Notes under the pieces: model-generated | Database searches by the model: none | Told to the model about the DNA's origin: nothing | The model's input: only the letters and a program-made list of their open reading frames with translations | Shown here: piece after piece, positions 1 to 12,305 of the stretch | How positions within the stretch are numbered: position 1 is the stretch's first letter | Layout: every line of letters begins with the position of its first letter | Source of the DNA: Corylus avellana | Taxonomy: Eukaryota > Streptophyta > Magnoliopsida > Fagales > Betulaceae | DNA length: 64,000 bases | Reading direction: 5' to 3' | Assembly (NCBI RefSeq): GCF_901000735.1 | Contig: NC_081543.1 | Location: forward strand, 14,163,574-14,227,573 | Program-made: the position numbers and the translations under genes

Positions 1-2730
1 TGACAAGATATTATCTTTGTTTGCCATCTTCATCAAGGAGCAACTAAACACTCAGCAAGGAGGGTGGTGAAAAATATGAACAGTAGTTATCATGCTCGTC
101 TTGGTGTTGTACAGAAAGCATATGCAAATGGAGGATAAACAGATTACCTCAAAATGTTGGGCTTAGAAGTTGTGTTTACTCCTACAGGAGTCAAATACTT
201 GCACACGAGAAAGCAACTAAGTATGATATTGGCATCTATTTTGAGGCTAATGACCATGGAACCATCCTATTCTCAGAATATTTCTTATGTTGTAGAGGCC
301 TGATATAGGGAGTTTTCTTCAGTATCTAAAGGCTATATCATATTTTCATTTACTGTAGCAGTCTTAATATGATGATTAAGTGATGTGCTTCCTGAATTAT
401 TTCGTTGTTTGATTCAGGTTCAGAACAGTAAAAGGCCCCTTTGAGACTGTTGGCAGTCAGTAAGTTGATTAACCAAGCAGTCGGAGATGCTCTGAGTAGG
501 TTGCTCACTTGCTCCTGGTGGAGGCTGTTTTGCACTGTATGGGATGGTCAGGACACAGATGGAGTGAGCTTTATAAGGATCTACTGAGTAGGCAGCTTGA
601 GTTCAGTTTTCTTGATCACCTTCTATGAAGATAATCTTGTTATCCTGAAATTGGAAGGTGAATGTGCTTTTCCTTTTTATGCACTATATATGAGCTCTAT
701 AGGCATTGTGGACTCTTACATTCAAATGAAGCTTTATATGCATAATTGGTTTAGCCAGATCTAACTTTAGGGTCTACTATGAAATATCAACGTAAGGGCC
801 TGTTATTGTTCCTCTGCATCACTAAATGCTGTTTGTGCTGGAAATAAAATATTGGAGTTTTGTGGAATCATTAGAGACAAAAAAAAGGATATCAAATTCT
901 TCAGTAGTAGTATTTGTGAAGAATAATTGTTACGTCCTTTTCATTCATCATGAAGAGATTTAGTTGTTCTCTAATTGACATGGGTGTTGGAGGATTAATT
1001 TGATCTTTCAATCTTTCTAGTCGCTGGATAGAAATGGTTTAGAGACGTCTTTAATTAAAAATAGCTGACATGCCAGGATTATTTCCTCTGAACAAGTCAA
1101 GTGCCTACGGTTCTGACCCAAAAAAAAAATAGATAAACTAGCCTAGAACATGATTTTGCGATTTTTCTCTTAATTAATATCCCTAGTTGAAACTTGGATT
1201 TATGATATTTCAAATTGTCTTCTCAATTGCCTCGATGGTTTGTAAAGGTTATTATAGGAAACAATCTCTGCCCCAACAAAATCCGTTGTTTCCGTCACCC
1301 TACAAAAGGAAGAACAAAAAAGGATTCCAAATTATGAATATAAACAGTAAAAAAACAAAAATTCAATGGTGCTTCAAAATAATCACATGTAAATAAACGT
1401 TATTTGTTAATCTATATACTTTTTGTAAATAAGACTGGTTGGCCCTGTCCTAGCAGCAACAAGGGAAGACCTGACATGGTATAATAAACGTATTTTGGTA
1501 CATGATTGGCTGCAACAGATGTGGACTGATTGATGAACTTAGCAAATCAGAGTTGTTTAAATTGGTTCTAACTTGACGAAAATAGGATAATTGGAAAGAC
1601 TAATTAAATGTGAATAGTTCAAAGGATTGGAAAAAAGAAAAGAAAGTCGAGCATATATCCCATGCCATGGTTATCTGTAGGCCAGAACTATGCAAAAGTT
1701 TTATCGCAGTAAACCTCAAGTTGTTGGGATAAGGCTTTATTTAGTGAACTATGAATCCTGGTTTCTCCTTGATAACTCAAGAAAACCTGACCCGATTTGT
1801 TGGAAATCATGTGTGTTACTTGATGTTAGACATTGGGGTGGGACAAATTCCACATGCTTATGTTAGTGTATGACATATTTGGACGGGGTTTGCCATGTAA
1901 CAAGTTTTTCATCCTGCATCTTCTGCTTGAGACCAGATCATGTCATGATAACAAAGTTTATTTTTTGTCTGATATGGCTTTTGTCAAAACCAGTAGAGCT
2001 TGTCTAATAGTAATATTATCTGCAAACGTGTAATGGTGCTTATTTGTTAGAGTTTCTCATATTTTGCTTCTACTCGCATGGTGCTTTAGGTAGTTTGATG
2101 TTCCTTCCATATTTTTTATGCTGAAGGAGGGAATTTGTCCTGTAGAATAGGGGAGTATTTTCTTTTTTTTTTTTTAGCTTACATAAGCATTCTTTACAAT
2201 AAAATATAATTGTTCTATTGTTGTTGTTATTATTTTTGTACAGAAATTGAATTCTATTGTCTTTCCTATGCTGTTATGTAAAAGTTCTGGACAGAATTAC
2301 TGTTATCACAGCGAATGCAGAAACTGTGGTCGTGAGGCCCCCTGGCATTCAAGAAGCCCTTAATGCTGAGGACAGTAATGACATATTATTGATAACTGTT
2401 TTAAATTAAGTTGATGTGATATTATTAATCCTTAGTCATGCATCATGATTAGTCAATATGATAATTGGTCTAGACAATCCAAGCGCACTTAGGCTACCAT
2501 CAAAATTTCAGCTACAACATAGAGGGAACAAGCCATGAATAATTGTTAATAAGACTTTTTTTAATCAACAATGCAGCAAAATACCGTCAAGGCCGATCTT
2601 TCATACGACCATCAAGTACCGAAGATGTAATATGAGTGTTTGCAGAAGCATCCACCCAGGAAGCAGCTGACAGCCTAGCCAACTCCATAGCAAGACTTGT
2701 GGCTGTGGACCATTTCCTAGGATTTGGTTC
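1..2730 (+). pseudogene. DRT101: PAGM pseudogene copy P1 (5' end outside window)
   Basis: Degenerate copy of the 3' half of a phosphoacetylglucosamine mutase gene. It matches P3 exon by exon: exon d remnant about 1-330, exon e about 419-600, exon f about 2284-2375, exon g about 2572-2730. Lesions seen: a GGATAA stop at about 131-136 where P3 has GCATCA, a TAA in the exon e start (CAG CAA becomes CAG TAA, about 427), loss of the AG acceptor before exon f (P3 ends in CAG, here TATG), and an ATATGA stop in exon g just after the RPSGTED-equivalent segment. The sugar-binding EANGHG equivalent reads EANDHG. It is nearly identical to P2, so this is a recent duplication. The window begins inside the first exon shown, so nothing can be said about its 5' end. 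Confidence 0.85.
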
Positions 2731-3643
2731 TATCTTTTGGTCATTATTGGACCAGTTTGATTTTGATATTGTGATATTGATCGTTGTAAATGTGGATAAT
2801 TACTTGATACTTTAATTACCTTCTCAAAACTTGATGAACTAGAAACAAAATGGAATATGAATTGAATCTTGTTTTGTCCCTCCACTTGCCACACAAGCAG
2901 GTTTTTCACCCTCTCCAAGAAGGAACCAGAAGATAAAAAAGGAGATATAAAGAATAAGCGTAAATTTTAGCATTACTCTTTACTTCAATAGAGCAAAATC
3001 ACTAAAGCTGAATTATGAAAAAGATGTGTGATTTTTAGCGTTACTCTTTCCTTATATAAGAGCAACATTTGTTGTAAGAAATCACACCCAAAAAAAGCCC
3101 TGGAACTCACTGATGGCCAATCATTTTTCTCTGAAAAAATCAACTCCACATTCAAAGTAATCTTAACAAATCCCTCTTAATTGAGGTATTGGGGCATTTT
3201 AAGACAAAATTAACAATAAGGAGCAAATTGCTACATATACTTCATGCAAATAATATGTCATGACAGCAAATATGTTCATATGGTCATCAAGATCTCCACT
3301 TTCGACATATTTATCCACTCTAGGGACTTTGAATTTACTAGGAAGATGATACCTCAGCACTCGATTCGTGAAGGGAAGATTGGTATCCTGCACAAGAAGG
3401 CAAATATGTTGCCAATTGTAAGAAGGCAACATTTGTTGAATTAAACCAAAGAAAAATGTTTGGTTTCTCTTGTCTATTTCCGTATGAGAGATGCATAAAT
3501 TTATCATTGAATTTAAGAGACATACATGTGAGTTTCACATATTTATTAATAGATTTAAAAAATAAAGATGAACAAGATATATGTAGGAGAATAATACCAA
3601 ACACATCTTTTAAACGAAATAGAAAGAATTGGGTTTTTTTTTT
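2731..3643 (+). repeat. PAGM 3'-flank repeat, copy 1
   Basis: Non-coding block that follows each PAGM copy. It starts near GGTCATTATTGGACCAG and ends near the AATAGAAAGAATT motif before a poly-T run. Related copies lie at 9516-10190, 24713-25510, 60776-61552 and 61653-62460, with partial ones at 3' of P4 and at 11495-11620. Apparent reading frames inside it are short and not conserved between copies, so no gene is called. Confidence 0.8.
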
Positions 3644-3743
3644 NNNNNNNNNNNNNNNNNNNNNNNNNNNNNNNNNNNNNNNNNNNNNNNNNNNNNNNNN
3701 NNNNNNNNNNNNNNNNNNNNNNNNNNNNNNNNNNNNNNNNNNN
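3644..3743. other. assembly gap (100 N)
   Basis: Run of exactly 100 N preceded by poly-T. It separates the PAGM 3' flank from an LTR, and the inner end of that LTR may be hidden in it. Confidence 0.99.
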
Positions 3744-4354
3744 AATTAATCTACCCCTTTTTGTGCAAATTAAATAATAACACAATAGCAAAATAATAAT
3801 CAAGCAAACCCACAAGCAAGACACCAAGATTTTTACGTGGAAAACCCTCCAATGCGAAAGGTAAAAACCACGGGACTTAGTCCAGTTAAATCTTCCACTA
3901 TCAACAATAATGAGTTTACAATTTGTCTTCCCTAGAGAAATATCTAGAGGTTATCACCACATCAAGAATACATGCATTCTTGGATTAAACATAAATTCAT
4001 CACCCTAAAGTGGATTCCAACAAGAATAAAGAAAGATCTCACCAAGTAGGTATTAGCAACCAACCGATTGGAGAGGAATTCCAACGATCGACACCAGTCA
4101 ATACGTAGCACTCGTCGTCAGGAGCAACACTCTAAAATTGCATCAAGATCGAACCACAAACGACCTTCCAATCTCTGACGGATGTTCTTCTTTTTCTTTT
4201 TCTTTTTCTACCTGCGCCGCACGCTTCTTTCTTTCTTCTCTCGCTATACTTCTGAAAACAAAGATATGTATATATATAGCACACAAAGGGTTTTAAACCC
4301 TTTGTGTTTCCTGCCACGTGGGTTGGTCCCCACATAAAGAGGGACCACCCAACA
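3744..4354 (-). mobile_element. copia-like LTR (solo or partial)
   Basis: Read on the minus strand, this starts with TGTTGGGTGG at 4354 and runs about 610 bp to the gap. It has a TATA-like stretch (about 4265-4280), a purine-rich leader, and the ACGTAAAAATC segment followed by T-rich sequence typical of Ty1/copia LTR ends. Comparison with the homologous site at about 28750 (the uninterrupted ACACATTCGCG) places the insertion directly before ATTCG. No polyprotein is attached, and the far end is lost in the gap. It lies 131 bp upstream of the M1 start codon, so it has replaced or separated the upstream promoter region. The copia assignment rests on LTR style only. Confidence 0.6.
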
Positions 4355-4485
4355 ATTCGCGATACATCCCAGATTCTTTCTCCAAACCCTCCCCGATTCT
4401 TTTTCCAAACCCTCCCGATACATCCCCCATTCTTTCTCCAACCTCATTCTACAACTTCATATTGTTTTCCGGAGAGCAGAGAAAA

Positions 4486-4944
4486 ATGCCGTTCTTAGTA
4501 GAATTGCGATATGTAGTTCCCCCGCTCATCAATCTCACCCTTTGGTCCTTCATTATACCCCTAGCCAAGCATTGGGCTCAAGATCTTAACTTCAATAATG
4601 ACATATTTGTTATGGCATGTCTGTCTCTTGCCATTTTCATGCTACTGATCTTCCTCTTTATCTCTGTCAAGCTACCTATTACTGTGGGGCCACTTCAGTT
4701 GAGGGCAGGAGATTTCTCAGCTCCCCTCACTCTTTCATTTTTGGCCTCCATCCTTTTACCATCACCACTTTTCTGGCCTGCCTTTCTCATGCTCCTCATG
4801 CTCGTTATGTTATCACCTTGGTATGAAATGCTACTACTCCAAGCCACTCCTACTCCCATCATTACCTACATCACCCAGCGTCCTGATCAAGTTGAACTAC
4901 AAGAAATTGTAGTCGAAGGGAACAACGAAGCCAGCAATATTTGA
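4486..4944 (+). CDS. M1: small multi-pass membrane protein, family unknown (type A)
   Basis: 152-residue hydrophobic protein that I do not recognise. Segments: an amphipathic or membrane N-terminus with YVVPPLINL (about 9-17), a hydrophobic helix about 39-61, an RAGDFSAPLTLS loop (73-84), hydrophobic stretch about 82-110, then SPWYE (110-114), ITQRP (129-133) and a polar acidic tail. The ATG at 4486 is chosen because M2 shares it (28860) and the upstream in-frame extension begins only with GTG and consists of 5'UTR-like repeats. No signal peptide cleavage motif is evident; two to three membrane helices are inferred. It is single-exon. An LTR sits 131 bp upstream. M2 differs by only a few residues and both are open, which suggests recent duplication or retained function. 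Subcellular location is unknown. Confidence 0.75.
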   Translation: MPFLVELRYVVPPLINLTLWSFIIPLAKHWAQDLNFNNDIFVMACLSLAIFMLLIFLFISVKLPITVGPLQLRAGDFSAPLTLSFLASILLPSPLFWPAFLMLLMLVMLSPWYEMLLLQATPTPIITYITQRPDQVELQEIVVEGNNEASNI

Positions 4945-5169
4945 CATCTTTTTTTGTTGGAGCTTCATCGGACTAGTTTACAAAGTTGTGTGTGCTGCTT
5001 TTTTTTTTTGTCTTTTTTCTTTTTTTTGGTTCGTTATATTGATTTCCTCGGTCTATGTAAGGGTTTGTTCGTTATATAGAAAATTCTAGTTATATTGATA
5101 TGATTGATGCGAAGATTTTACCTTTTTTTTTTTATTTTTTATGATTTTGGTCCAATCTTAAACTCTTAT
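4945..5169 (+). other. M1 3' region, no gene
   Basis: T-rich sequence after the M1 stop, shared with the 3' side of M2 (29319-29570). Likely 3'UTR plus intergenic DNA. No further coding signal. Confidence 0.5.
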
Positions 5170-5500
5170 TTTTAGTATTTGTATGGCGCGTGTATTTTGC
5201 AAACGCTCGAATCCCGGCAGCCGACAAATATGGATATTGCCTTATGTATGTCCATGCTCATGCTCGCACGATTCAGACCGTTCGTTTCCAATGAACAGTC
5301 TGAATAATGCAATCTAAACATTAAAATTAAAGAGAAAACACAACAACAAAAAGCTTTTCCTTTTCTTCGCACCCAACGACTGAAAGTTCACCACTCTCTC
5401 TCTCTGTCTCTCCTTCTCCCGCTTTCTCTCTCTCTCCATTTTCTCCGTTGCAGAACAGCCGAGCCACGCCACAATCCATCCACAGAGGTAAGCTTTTCTC
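5170..5500 (+). promoter_or_regulatory. candidate 5' leader with CT-rich tract and splice donor
   Basis: A block shared with 29570-29858 and in part with 52930-53040. It contains a CT microsatellite (about 5391-5440), a GC-richer stretch with no ATG, and CAGAG|GTAAGCT at about 5483-5490, a good plant splice donor. It resembles a transcribed non-coding first exon. It sits in the same orientation 1.2 kb upstream of P2, so it may have been a leader for the PAGM or another gene. That link is inference only. Confidence 0.35.
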
Positions 5501-5814
5501 TCGTTTTTCTTTTTTTCCTTTTGATTTCCTCTGGTATGTAAAGCGTCGACCGGATAATGTGACCCACATATATTTTGTTTATTTATTTTTGGTTTATAGG
5601 TTGTTTGGTTGTTGAGAAAGTATGGGAAAACGAAAAGAAATGAAAATTTAAAGGCTTTTTAACTTTTTTTTATAAATTTTATTTGTTTATTTATTTATTT
5701 TTGTAGAAGATGAAAAGTCCACTTGAATTCTATCGTATTCGTATAGATCGCTATCTAGAATTTTAGTTTCTTGCATGTTTGCTACCTTTCTGGGTGACAG
5801 AGAGAAAAATTTCT

Positions 5815-6681
5815 GGGTCGTTTGGTTGCTCCAAAAGGAGAGGAATTAGAGGAAAACCTGGATGTAAGTGATTGGGTTTGTGGTGTGGTAGGAACAACCT
5901 GGGCGTAAGGGAATTTTCGGTTCAGTTCGGGTGTGTGAGGCTCATTCCTTTGATGAAAAGAAGATTTTCTCTGTAAGACCCATTCCCTTTGATGTTGCCG
6001 GCTTTCGAATTTGTTTCCTTTTATATACTTTCATATGTTATCTCTGCTACGTGTTTGATAAAATCCTTTTGAGCATGAAGTTTGCTGCTTTTGCAAATTG
6101 CTAGATTTTGATCATATTCTTGGTTCTATGCAATTGGGTTTGGTTGGAATTTCGGTTTAGTGTGAACTGCAAAAAGGCAACGGCAGAAAAATCATTACAA
6201 CAAGAAACAAAGCTTTGATTCAATTGAAGCTAAACATACGCAGAACGCTTGGAAACCTTTTTTAAGATATCTGCACAATAAAGGCACATGATTTAGTGTT
6301 ATATTTCTTTCATAACACTTTGCAATCAAACCTTAGTCCTAGATATTAGTATCAGGATCCCTTATATTCCTTTAAATCGATACAATGAATGTACCCTAAA
6401 TTCTTTGCATGTTTAATGATGAACGAAGACCAACGCTCCCTCCTCCCCAGATCCTCCTCTCGCTTCGCAAGGTCCCCCATTACTGCTTTTGATTGTCAAC
6501 TACTTATAAAAAAATGATTCTTGATTGTAAACTATACAATAATGGTATTCCTTTATTCTAAGTTGACTTTGACACAAATCAAACTTGAAACTTTATCAGT
6601 TAGTTAAGTATTTTGATGCTTAGTAGGAAAATGACTGATCTGGGTTGGGGTTTAATTTCGTTGTTGGTTTTAGTATTTCAG
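5815..6681 (+). repeat. 0.87-kb block shared with 57085-57960
   Basis: Nearly identical to the DNA immediately upstream of P5. The last about 190 bp (from about 6490) also matches P3's intron between exons c and d. The rest has no counterpart in P3. Coding exons a-c of P3 are absent here, so P2 and P5 share a rearranged upstream end. No convincing gene is seen on either strand. Confidence 0.75.
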
Positions 6682-9515
6682 GTGTGTTTGTTTGGATGGG
6701 GATGCTGATCAACTGGTATATTTTTCCATGCCATCAAAAAGTTGCAATAAGATTGATCTTGTTATGGTGACAAGATATTATCTTTGTTTGCCATCTTCAT
6801 CAAGGAGCAACTAAACACTCAGCAAGGAGGGTGGTGAAAAATATGAACAGTAGTTATCATGCTCGTCTTGGTGTTGTACAGAAAGCATATGCAAATGGAG
6901 GATAAACAGATTACCTCAAAATGTTGGGCTTAGAAGTTGTGTTTACTCCTACAGGAGTCAAATACTTGCACACGAGAAAGCAACTAAGTATGATATTGGC
7001 ATCTATTTTGAGGCTAATGACCATGGAACCATCCTATTCTCAGAATATTTCTTATGTTGTAGAGGCCTGATATAGGGAGTTTTCTTCAGTATCTAAAGGC
7101 TATATCATATTTTCATTTACTGTAGCAGTCTTAATATGATGATTAAGTGATGTGCTTCCTGAATTATTTCGTTGTTTGATTCAGGTTCAGAACAGTAAAA
7201 GGCCCCTTTGAGACTGTTGGCAGTCAGTAAGTTGATTAACCAAGCAGTCGGAGATGCTCTGAGTAGGTTGCTCACTTGCTCCTGGTGGAGGCCGTTTTGC
7301 ACTGTATGGGATGGTCAGGACAGAGATGGAGTGAGCTTTATAAGGATCTACTGAGTAGGCAGCTTGAGTTCAGTTTTCTTGATCACCTTCTATGAAGATA
7401 ATCTTGTTATCCTGAAATTGGAAGGTGAATGTGCTTTTCCTTGTTCTGCACTATATATGAGCTCTATAGGCATTGTGGACTCTTAATTTCAAATGAAGCT
7501 TTATATGCATAATTGGTTTAGCCAGATCTAACTTTAGGGCCTACTATGAAATGTTAAAGTAAGGGCCAGTTACTGTTCCTCTGCATCACTAAATGATGTT
7601 TGTGGCGCGCGTATGCTGGAAATAAAATATTGGAGTTTTGTAGAATCATTAGAGACAAAAAAAAAGGGTATCAAATTCTTCAGTAGTAGTATTTGTGAAG
7701 AATAATTGCCTTCTCATTCATCATGAAGAGATTTAGTTGTTCTCTAATTGACATGGGTGTTGGAGGATTAATTTGATCTTTCAATCTTTTTAGTGGCTGG
7801 ATAGAAATGGTTTAGAGACATCTTTAATTAAAAATAGCTGACATGCCAGGATTATTTCCTCTGAACGAGTCAAGTACCTACGGTTCTGACCCAAAAAAAA
7901 AAGAAAAAAGAAAAAAAAAAAGCTAGCCTAGAACATGATTTTGTGATTTTTCTCTGAATTAATATCCCTAGTTGAAACTTGGATTTATGATATTTTCAAA
8001 TTGTCTTCTCTATTGCCTCAATGGTTTGTAAAGGTTATTATAGGAAACAATCTCTGCCCCAACAAAATCCTTTGTGTCTGTCACCCGAGAAAAGGAAGAA
8101 CAAAAAGGATTCCAAATTATGAATATAAACAGTAAAAAACAAAAATTCAATGGTGTTTCAAAATAATCACATGTAAATAAACGTTATTTGTTAATCTATA
8201 TACTTTTTGTAAATAAGACTGTTGGCCCTGTCCTAGCAGCAACAAGGGAAGGCCTGACATGGTATAATAAACGTATTTTGGTACATGATTGGCTGCAACA
8301 GATTAGGACTGATTGATGAACTTAGCAAATCGGAGTTGTTTAAATTGGTTCTAACTTGACTAAAATAGGATAATTGGAAAGACTAATTAAATGTGAATAG
8401 TTCAAAAGATTGGAAAAAAGAAAGGAAAGTCGAGCATATATCCCATGCCATGGTTATCTGTAGGCCAGAACTGTGCAAAAGTTTTATCGCAGTAAACCTC
8501 AAGTTGTTGGGATAAGGCTTTATTTAGGGAAGTATGAATCCTGGTTTCTCCTTGATAACTCAGCAAAACCTGACCCTATTTGTTGGAAATCATGTGTGTG
8601 TTACTTGATGTTGGACATTGGGGTGGGACAAATTCCACATACTTATGTTAGTGTATGACATATTTGGACAGGGTTTGCCATGTAACAAGTTTTTCATGCT
8701 GCATCTTCTGCTTGAGACCAGATCATGTCATGATAACAAAGTTTATTTTTTGTCTGATATGGCTTTTGTCAAAACCAGTAGAGCTTGTCTAATAGTAATA
8801 TTATCTGCAAACGTGTAATGGCGCTTATTTGTTAGAGTTTCTCATATTTTGCTTCTACTCGCATGGTCCTTTAGGTAGTTTGATGTTCCTTCCATATTTT
8901 TTATGCTGAAGGAGGGAATTTGTCCTGTAGAATAGGGGTGTATTTTTTTAGCTTACATAAGCATTCTTTACGATGAAATATAATTGTTCTATTGTTGTTG
9001 TTATTATTTTTGTACATAAATTAAATTCTATTGCCTTTCCTATGTTGTCATGTAAAAGTTCTGGACAGAACTGCTGTTATCACAGCAAATGCAGAAACTG
9101 TGGTCGTGAGGCCCCCTGGCATTCAAGAAGCCTGTAATGCTGCAGGCAGTAATGTCATATTATTGATAACTGTTTTAAATTAAGCTGATGTGATATTATT
9201 AATCCTTGGTCATGTGTCATGATTAGTCAATATGATGATTGGTCTAGACAATCCAAGTGCACTTAGGCTACTACCAAAATTTCATCTACAACATAGAGGG
9301 AACAAGCCATGAATAATTGTTAATATGACTCTTTTTTTAATCAACAATGCAGCAAACTACCGTCAAGGCCGATCTTTCATACGACCATCAGGTACCGAGG
9401 ATGTGATATAAGTGTTTGCAGAAGCATCCACCTAGGAAGCAGCCGACAGCCTAGCCAACTCTGTAGCAAGACCTGTGGCTGTGGACCATTTCCTAGGATT
9501 TGGTTCTATCTTTTG
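6682..9515 (+). pseudogene. DRT101: PAGM pseudogene copy P2
   Basis: Starts at the acceptor TTTCAG before the exon d equivalent (DGDAD metal-binding loop still readable, about 6695-6709) and ends after exon g. Disabling changes: 1-bp deletion at GTTATGGTGACAAG (P3 GTTGATGGGGACAAG, near 6760), GGATAA stop (about 6900), CAG TAA at the start of exon e (about 7195), lost AG before exon f (about 9052), and GATATAAGTG stop in exon g (about 9403-9411). Exons a-c and the N-terminal exons are missing. These lesions are shared with P5 and, where covered, with P1, so the copies descend from one dead gene. Confidence 0.88.
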
Positions 9516-10190
9516 GTCATTATTGGACCAGTTTGATTTTGATCTTGTGATATTGATCGTTGTAAATGTGGGTAATTACTTGATACTTTAATTACCTTCT
9601 CAAAACTTGATGAATTAGAAACAAAATGGAATATGAATTAAATCTTCTTTTGTCCCTCCACTTGCCACCCAAGCAGGTTTTTCACTCTCTCCAAGAAGGA
9701 ACCAGAAGACAAAAAGGGTGATATAAAGAATAAGTGTGAGTTTTAGCATTACTCTCTACTTCAATAGAGCAAAATCACTAAAGCTGAATTATGAAAAAGA
9801 TGTGTGATTTTTAGAGTTGCAACATTAGTCGTATGAAACCACACCAAAAACGGCCTGGAACTTGCTGATGGCCATTCATGTTTCTTTGGAAAAATCAACA
9901 CCACATTCAAAGTAATCAAAGCAACTCCCTCTTAATTGAGGTATTGGGGCATTTTAAGACAAAATTAACAATAAGGAGCAAATTGCTACATATACTTCAT
10001 ACCTGCTTACATGCGAGTAATAATATGTCATGACAGCAAATATGTTGCCAGTTGTAAGAAGGCAACATTTGTTGAATTAAACGGAAGAAAAATGTTTGGT
10101 TTCTCGTCTATTTTCGTATGAGAGATGCACAAATTTACCATTAAATTTATGAAACCTATATGTGAGTTTCACATATTCAATAATAGACTT
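9516..10190 (+). repeat. PAGM 3'-flank repeat, copy 2
   Basis: Same block as 2731-3643, slightly shorter, running directly into the block starting with the CTTATGAAGGCCT / GACCGTTTTGTCTC motif. Confidence 0.8.
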
Positions 10191-10291
10191 ATGATGGCCT
10201 TGGCAACCTACCTGACCGTTTTGTCTCTAAGCATATGGTGACATTTAAAAGTCTACACAAAAGCAAATATCTTGCACCCTAATAAATAACG

Positions 10292-10334
<43 letters not shown>

Positions 10335-10870
10335 TTGGATCTGTCTCTGGTATTTTTATTTCATGGGTCTGATTGAAATATAAAATTTATGAAGAAGAAT
10401 TGAGCCTCATTCTAAATATATTACTACACTACAAACTTTACAAAATTGGGCAATCAAGTTCCAATATTATTTTTCACATTCATTTTACTTCGATTGATGT
10501 AATGTGTTTTAAGTAATTTTTTAATATCAAATACTTAAAAATTATTACTTAAACACGTTACTTCAATCAATATAAAATAAGTATAATAAATTAGTATGAA
10601 GAGAAATCTTCTTTTATTTTATTTTATGCAGTAGTATAACTCTCTTGAACCATTAAAGAAACTTCTCACGTGTTTGCTTTACAAAATCCATACGACCCTA
10701 ATGGCAAATGCCGTGATCAAGATTCTATACATTTCCACATCTTGAAATGACCATAGTGCCCTTAGCTTGTAAAGATATATAATACATTTCCACATCTTCA
10801 CGATGAGGAAGGGTGGGACCAAATCTGAAAGCCCTTCCTATTCAACATTCGTGATCCTTTTTCCTATTTA
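10191..10870 (+). repeat. intergenic repeat block C, copy 1
   Basis: Non-coding block with landmark GACCGTTTTGTCTCTAAGC near 10217. It is repeated at 11727-12305 (truncated), 25600-25681 (start only) and 63331-64000, and an inner part recurs at about 53090-53180. It is AT-rich with a TA microsatellite. No coding potential. Confidence 0.75.
10295..10331. repeat. (TA)n microsatellite
   Basis: About 18 TA units inside block C; the corresponding copy at 11879-11907 has fewer units, so the site is length-variable. Confidence 0.9.
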
Positions 10871-11335
10871 TTCCTCCTTTTTCTCCTCCTTTAGATTTAG
10901 GAGTAGAAAAAAATTAAAAATCCCCCTTTGTATTTGTTCCTCCTCCGAGAGAAAATATTTCTCTATTCACTAGAAAAGTAAAAGCATAATTACTGAGCAG
11001 TTCTCTTCCTTTCTTTCTTTCTTATATATATATAAACTAAACTAAAAAAGTTTATATAGAATGATTACATTATATGATATTTTCCCACCCAAAGAAACTT
11101 ATAAAAGATAACTTAGCATAGCATAGTCAGAGTAATCACATTTTTTAATGAAACTTATTGATCATAAAACTAACTTGAGACTTAAGAGATTAGTGCATTA
11201 ACTTTCCAAGTCTGGGCCGATAGTGCATTTTGGACCGTTAAATCGGGGCGACAAGATGTGGAAAAGCTGAGGATCTTGACCTGCCAACAAATGTCCATTC
11301 CCAAGGAGATGGGGCCTACCATTAGGTTTAGGGAT
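10871..11335. other. no gene seen
   Basis: AT-rich intergenic DNA. No repeat partner in the window and no open frame of note. Confidence 0.5.
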
Positions 11336-11500
11336 ATATACTAAAAATGGATATATAGTGCAGCAACAAGAGAGTGGGATATATATATATTCACATCCAG
11401 TAATATAGAGCTTTTTTTGTTGCGCATTTTTTTTTTTTAAGTACAGGTTCTAGCTAATTCTAACTACTACATCTTCTAATTGTATATATGAAAATTTATG
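11336..11500 (+). pseudogene. remnant of M-gene 3' region
   Basis: The stretch with TACTAAAAATGGATATATAG and GTGCAGCAACAAGAGAG matches the 3' flanks of M3 (30265), M4 (35340) and M5 (53910). The coding part is gone. It shows that an M gene once stood upstream of P3 in the same orientation as at P2 and P5. Confidence 0.7.
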
Positions 11501-11675
11501 AGATCTACATGAAAATTTCACATATTTAATAATAGATTTAAAAAATAAAAATAAACAAGATATATGTAGGAGAATAATACCAAACACATCTTTTAAACGG
11601 AATAGAAAGAATTGGTTTTTTCTTTTTTAAGAAAAAAGAAAAATTATTTGATTGTACTTCTAATTTTTTGAAAGA

Positions 11676-11707
<32 letters not shown>

Positions 11708-11726
11708 GCAAAAGGAAATAAATATG
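11501..11726 (+). repeat. tail of PAGM 3'-flank repeat plus poly-A
   Basis: Copies the last about 120 bp of the 3'-flank repeat (ends AATAGAAAGAATTGG), then about 25 A residues at 11679-11703. No gene. Confidence 0.65.
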
Positions 11727-11872
11727 TAAACTTGACTTATGAAGGCCTCGGCAACCTACTGACCGTTTTGTCTCTAAGCATGTGGTGACATTTAAAGGCC
11801 TACACAAAAGCAAATATCTTGCACTATAACTCTCTCTCTTGTTTTAGAGAGAGAAGCTCTTGTCTTTTGCTC

Positions 11873-11905
<33 letters not shown>

Positions 11906-12305
11906 CATTGGATCTGATTGAAATATAAAATTTACGAAGAAGAATTGAGCAGCATTCTAAATATATTACTACCCTATAGACTTTACAAAATTGGGCAATC
12001 AGGTTTCAGTATTATATTTTGTACGGAGTAATATTATTTTTCACATTCATTTTACTTCGATTGATGTAATATGTTTTAAGTAATTTTTTATTTATATCAA
12101 ATACTTAAAAAATATTACTTAAACAAGTCACTTCATTCAATATAAAATAAATATAATAAATTAGTACGAAGAGAAATCTTTTTTTATTTTATTTTATGCA
12201 GTAGTAACTCTCTTGAACCATTAAAGAAAGATCTCATGTGTTTGTTTTACAAAACCCATATGACCCAAGTGGCAAATGCCGTGATCAAGATTCTATACAT
12301 TTCCA
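11727..12305 (+). repeat. block C, copy 2, truncated
   Basis: Matches 10191-10740. Identity ends abruptly after ATACATTTCCAC near 12305; the other copies continue with ATCTTGAAATGACC, while here sequence interpreted as P3 intron begins. This is the breakpoint that removed the 5' exons of P3. Confidence 0.7.

Noticed and set aside
350..535. 61-residue minus-strand frame repeated at 7117, 14165 and 58395
   Set aside because: Antisense of PAGM exon e, carried along by duplication.
2730..3604. Recurring 60-100 codon frames in the PAGM 3' flank
   Set aside because: They recur only because the DNA block is repeated; frames shift or stop between copies.
4318..4485. 56-residue N-terminal extension of M1
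   Set aside because: It begins with GTG, is made of repeated 5' UTR sequence and crosses the LTR junction; M2 has no such extension.
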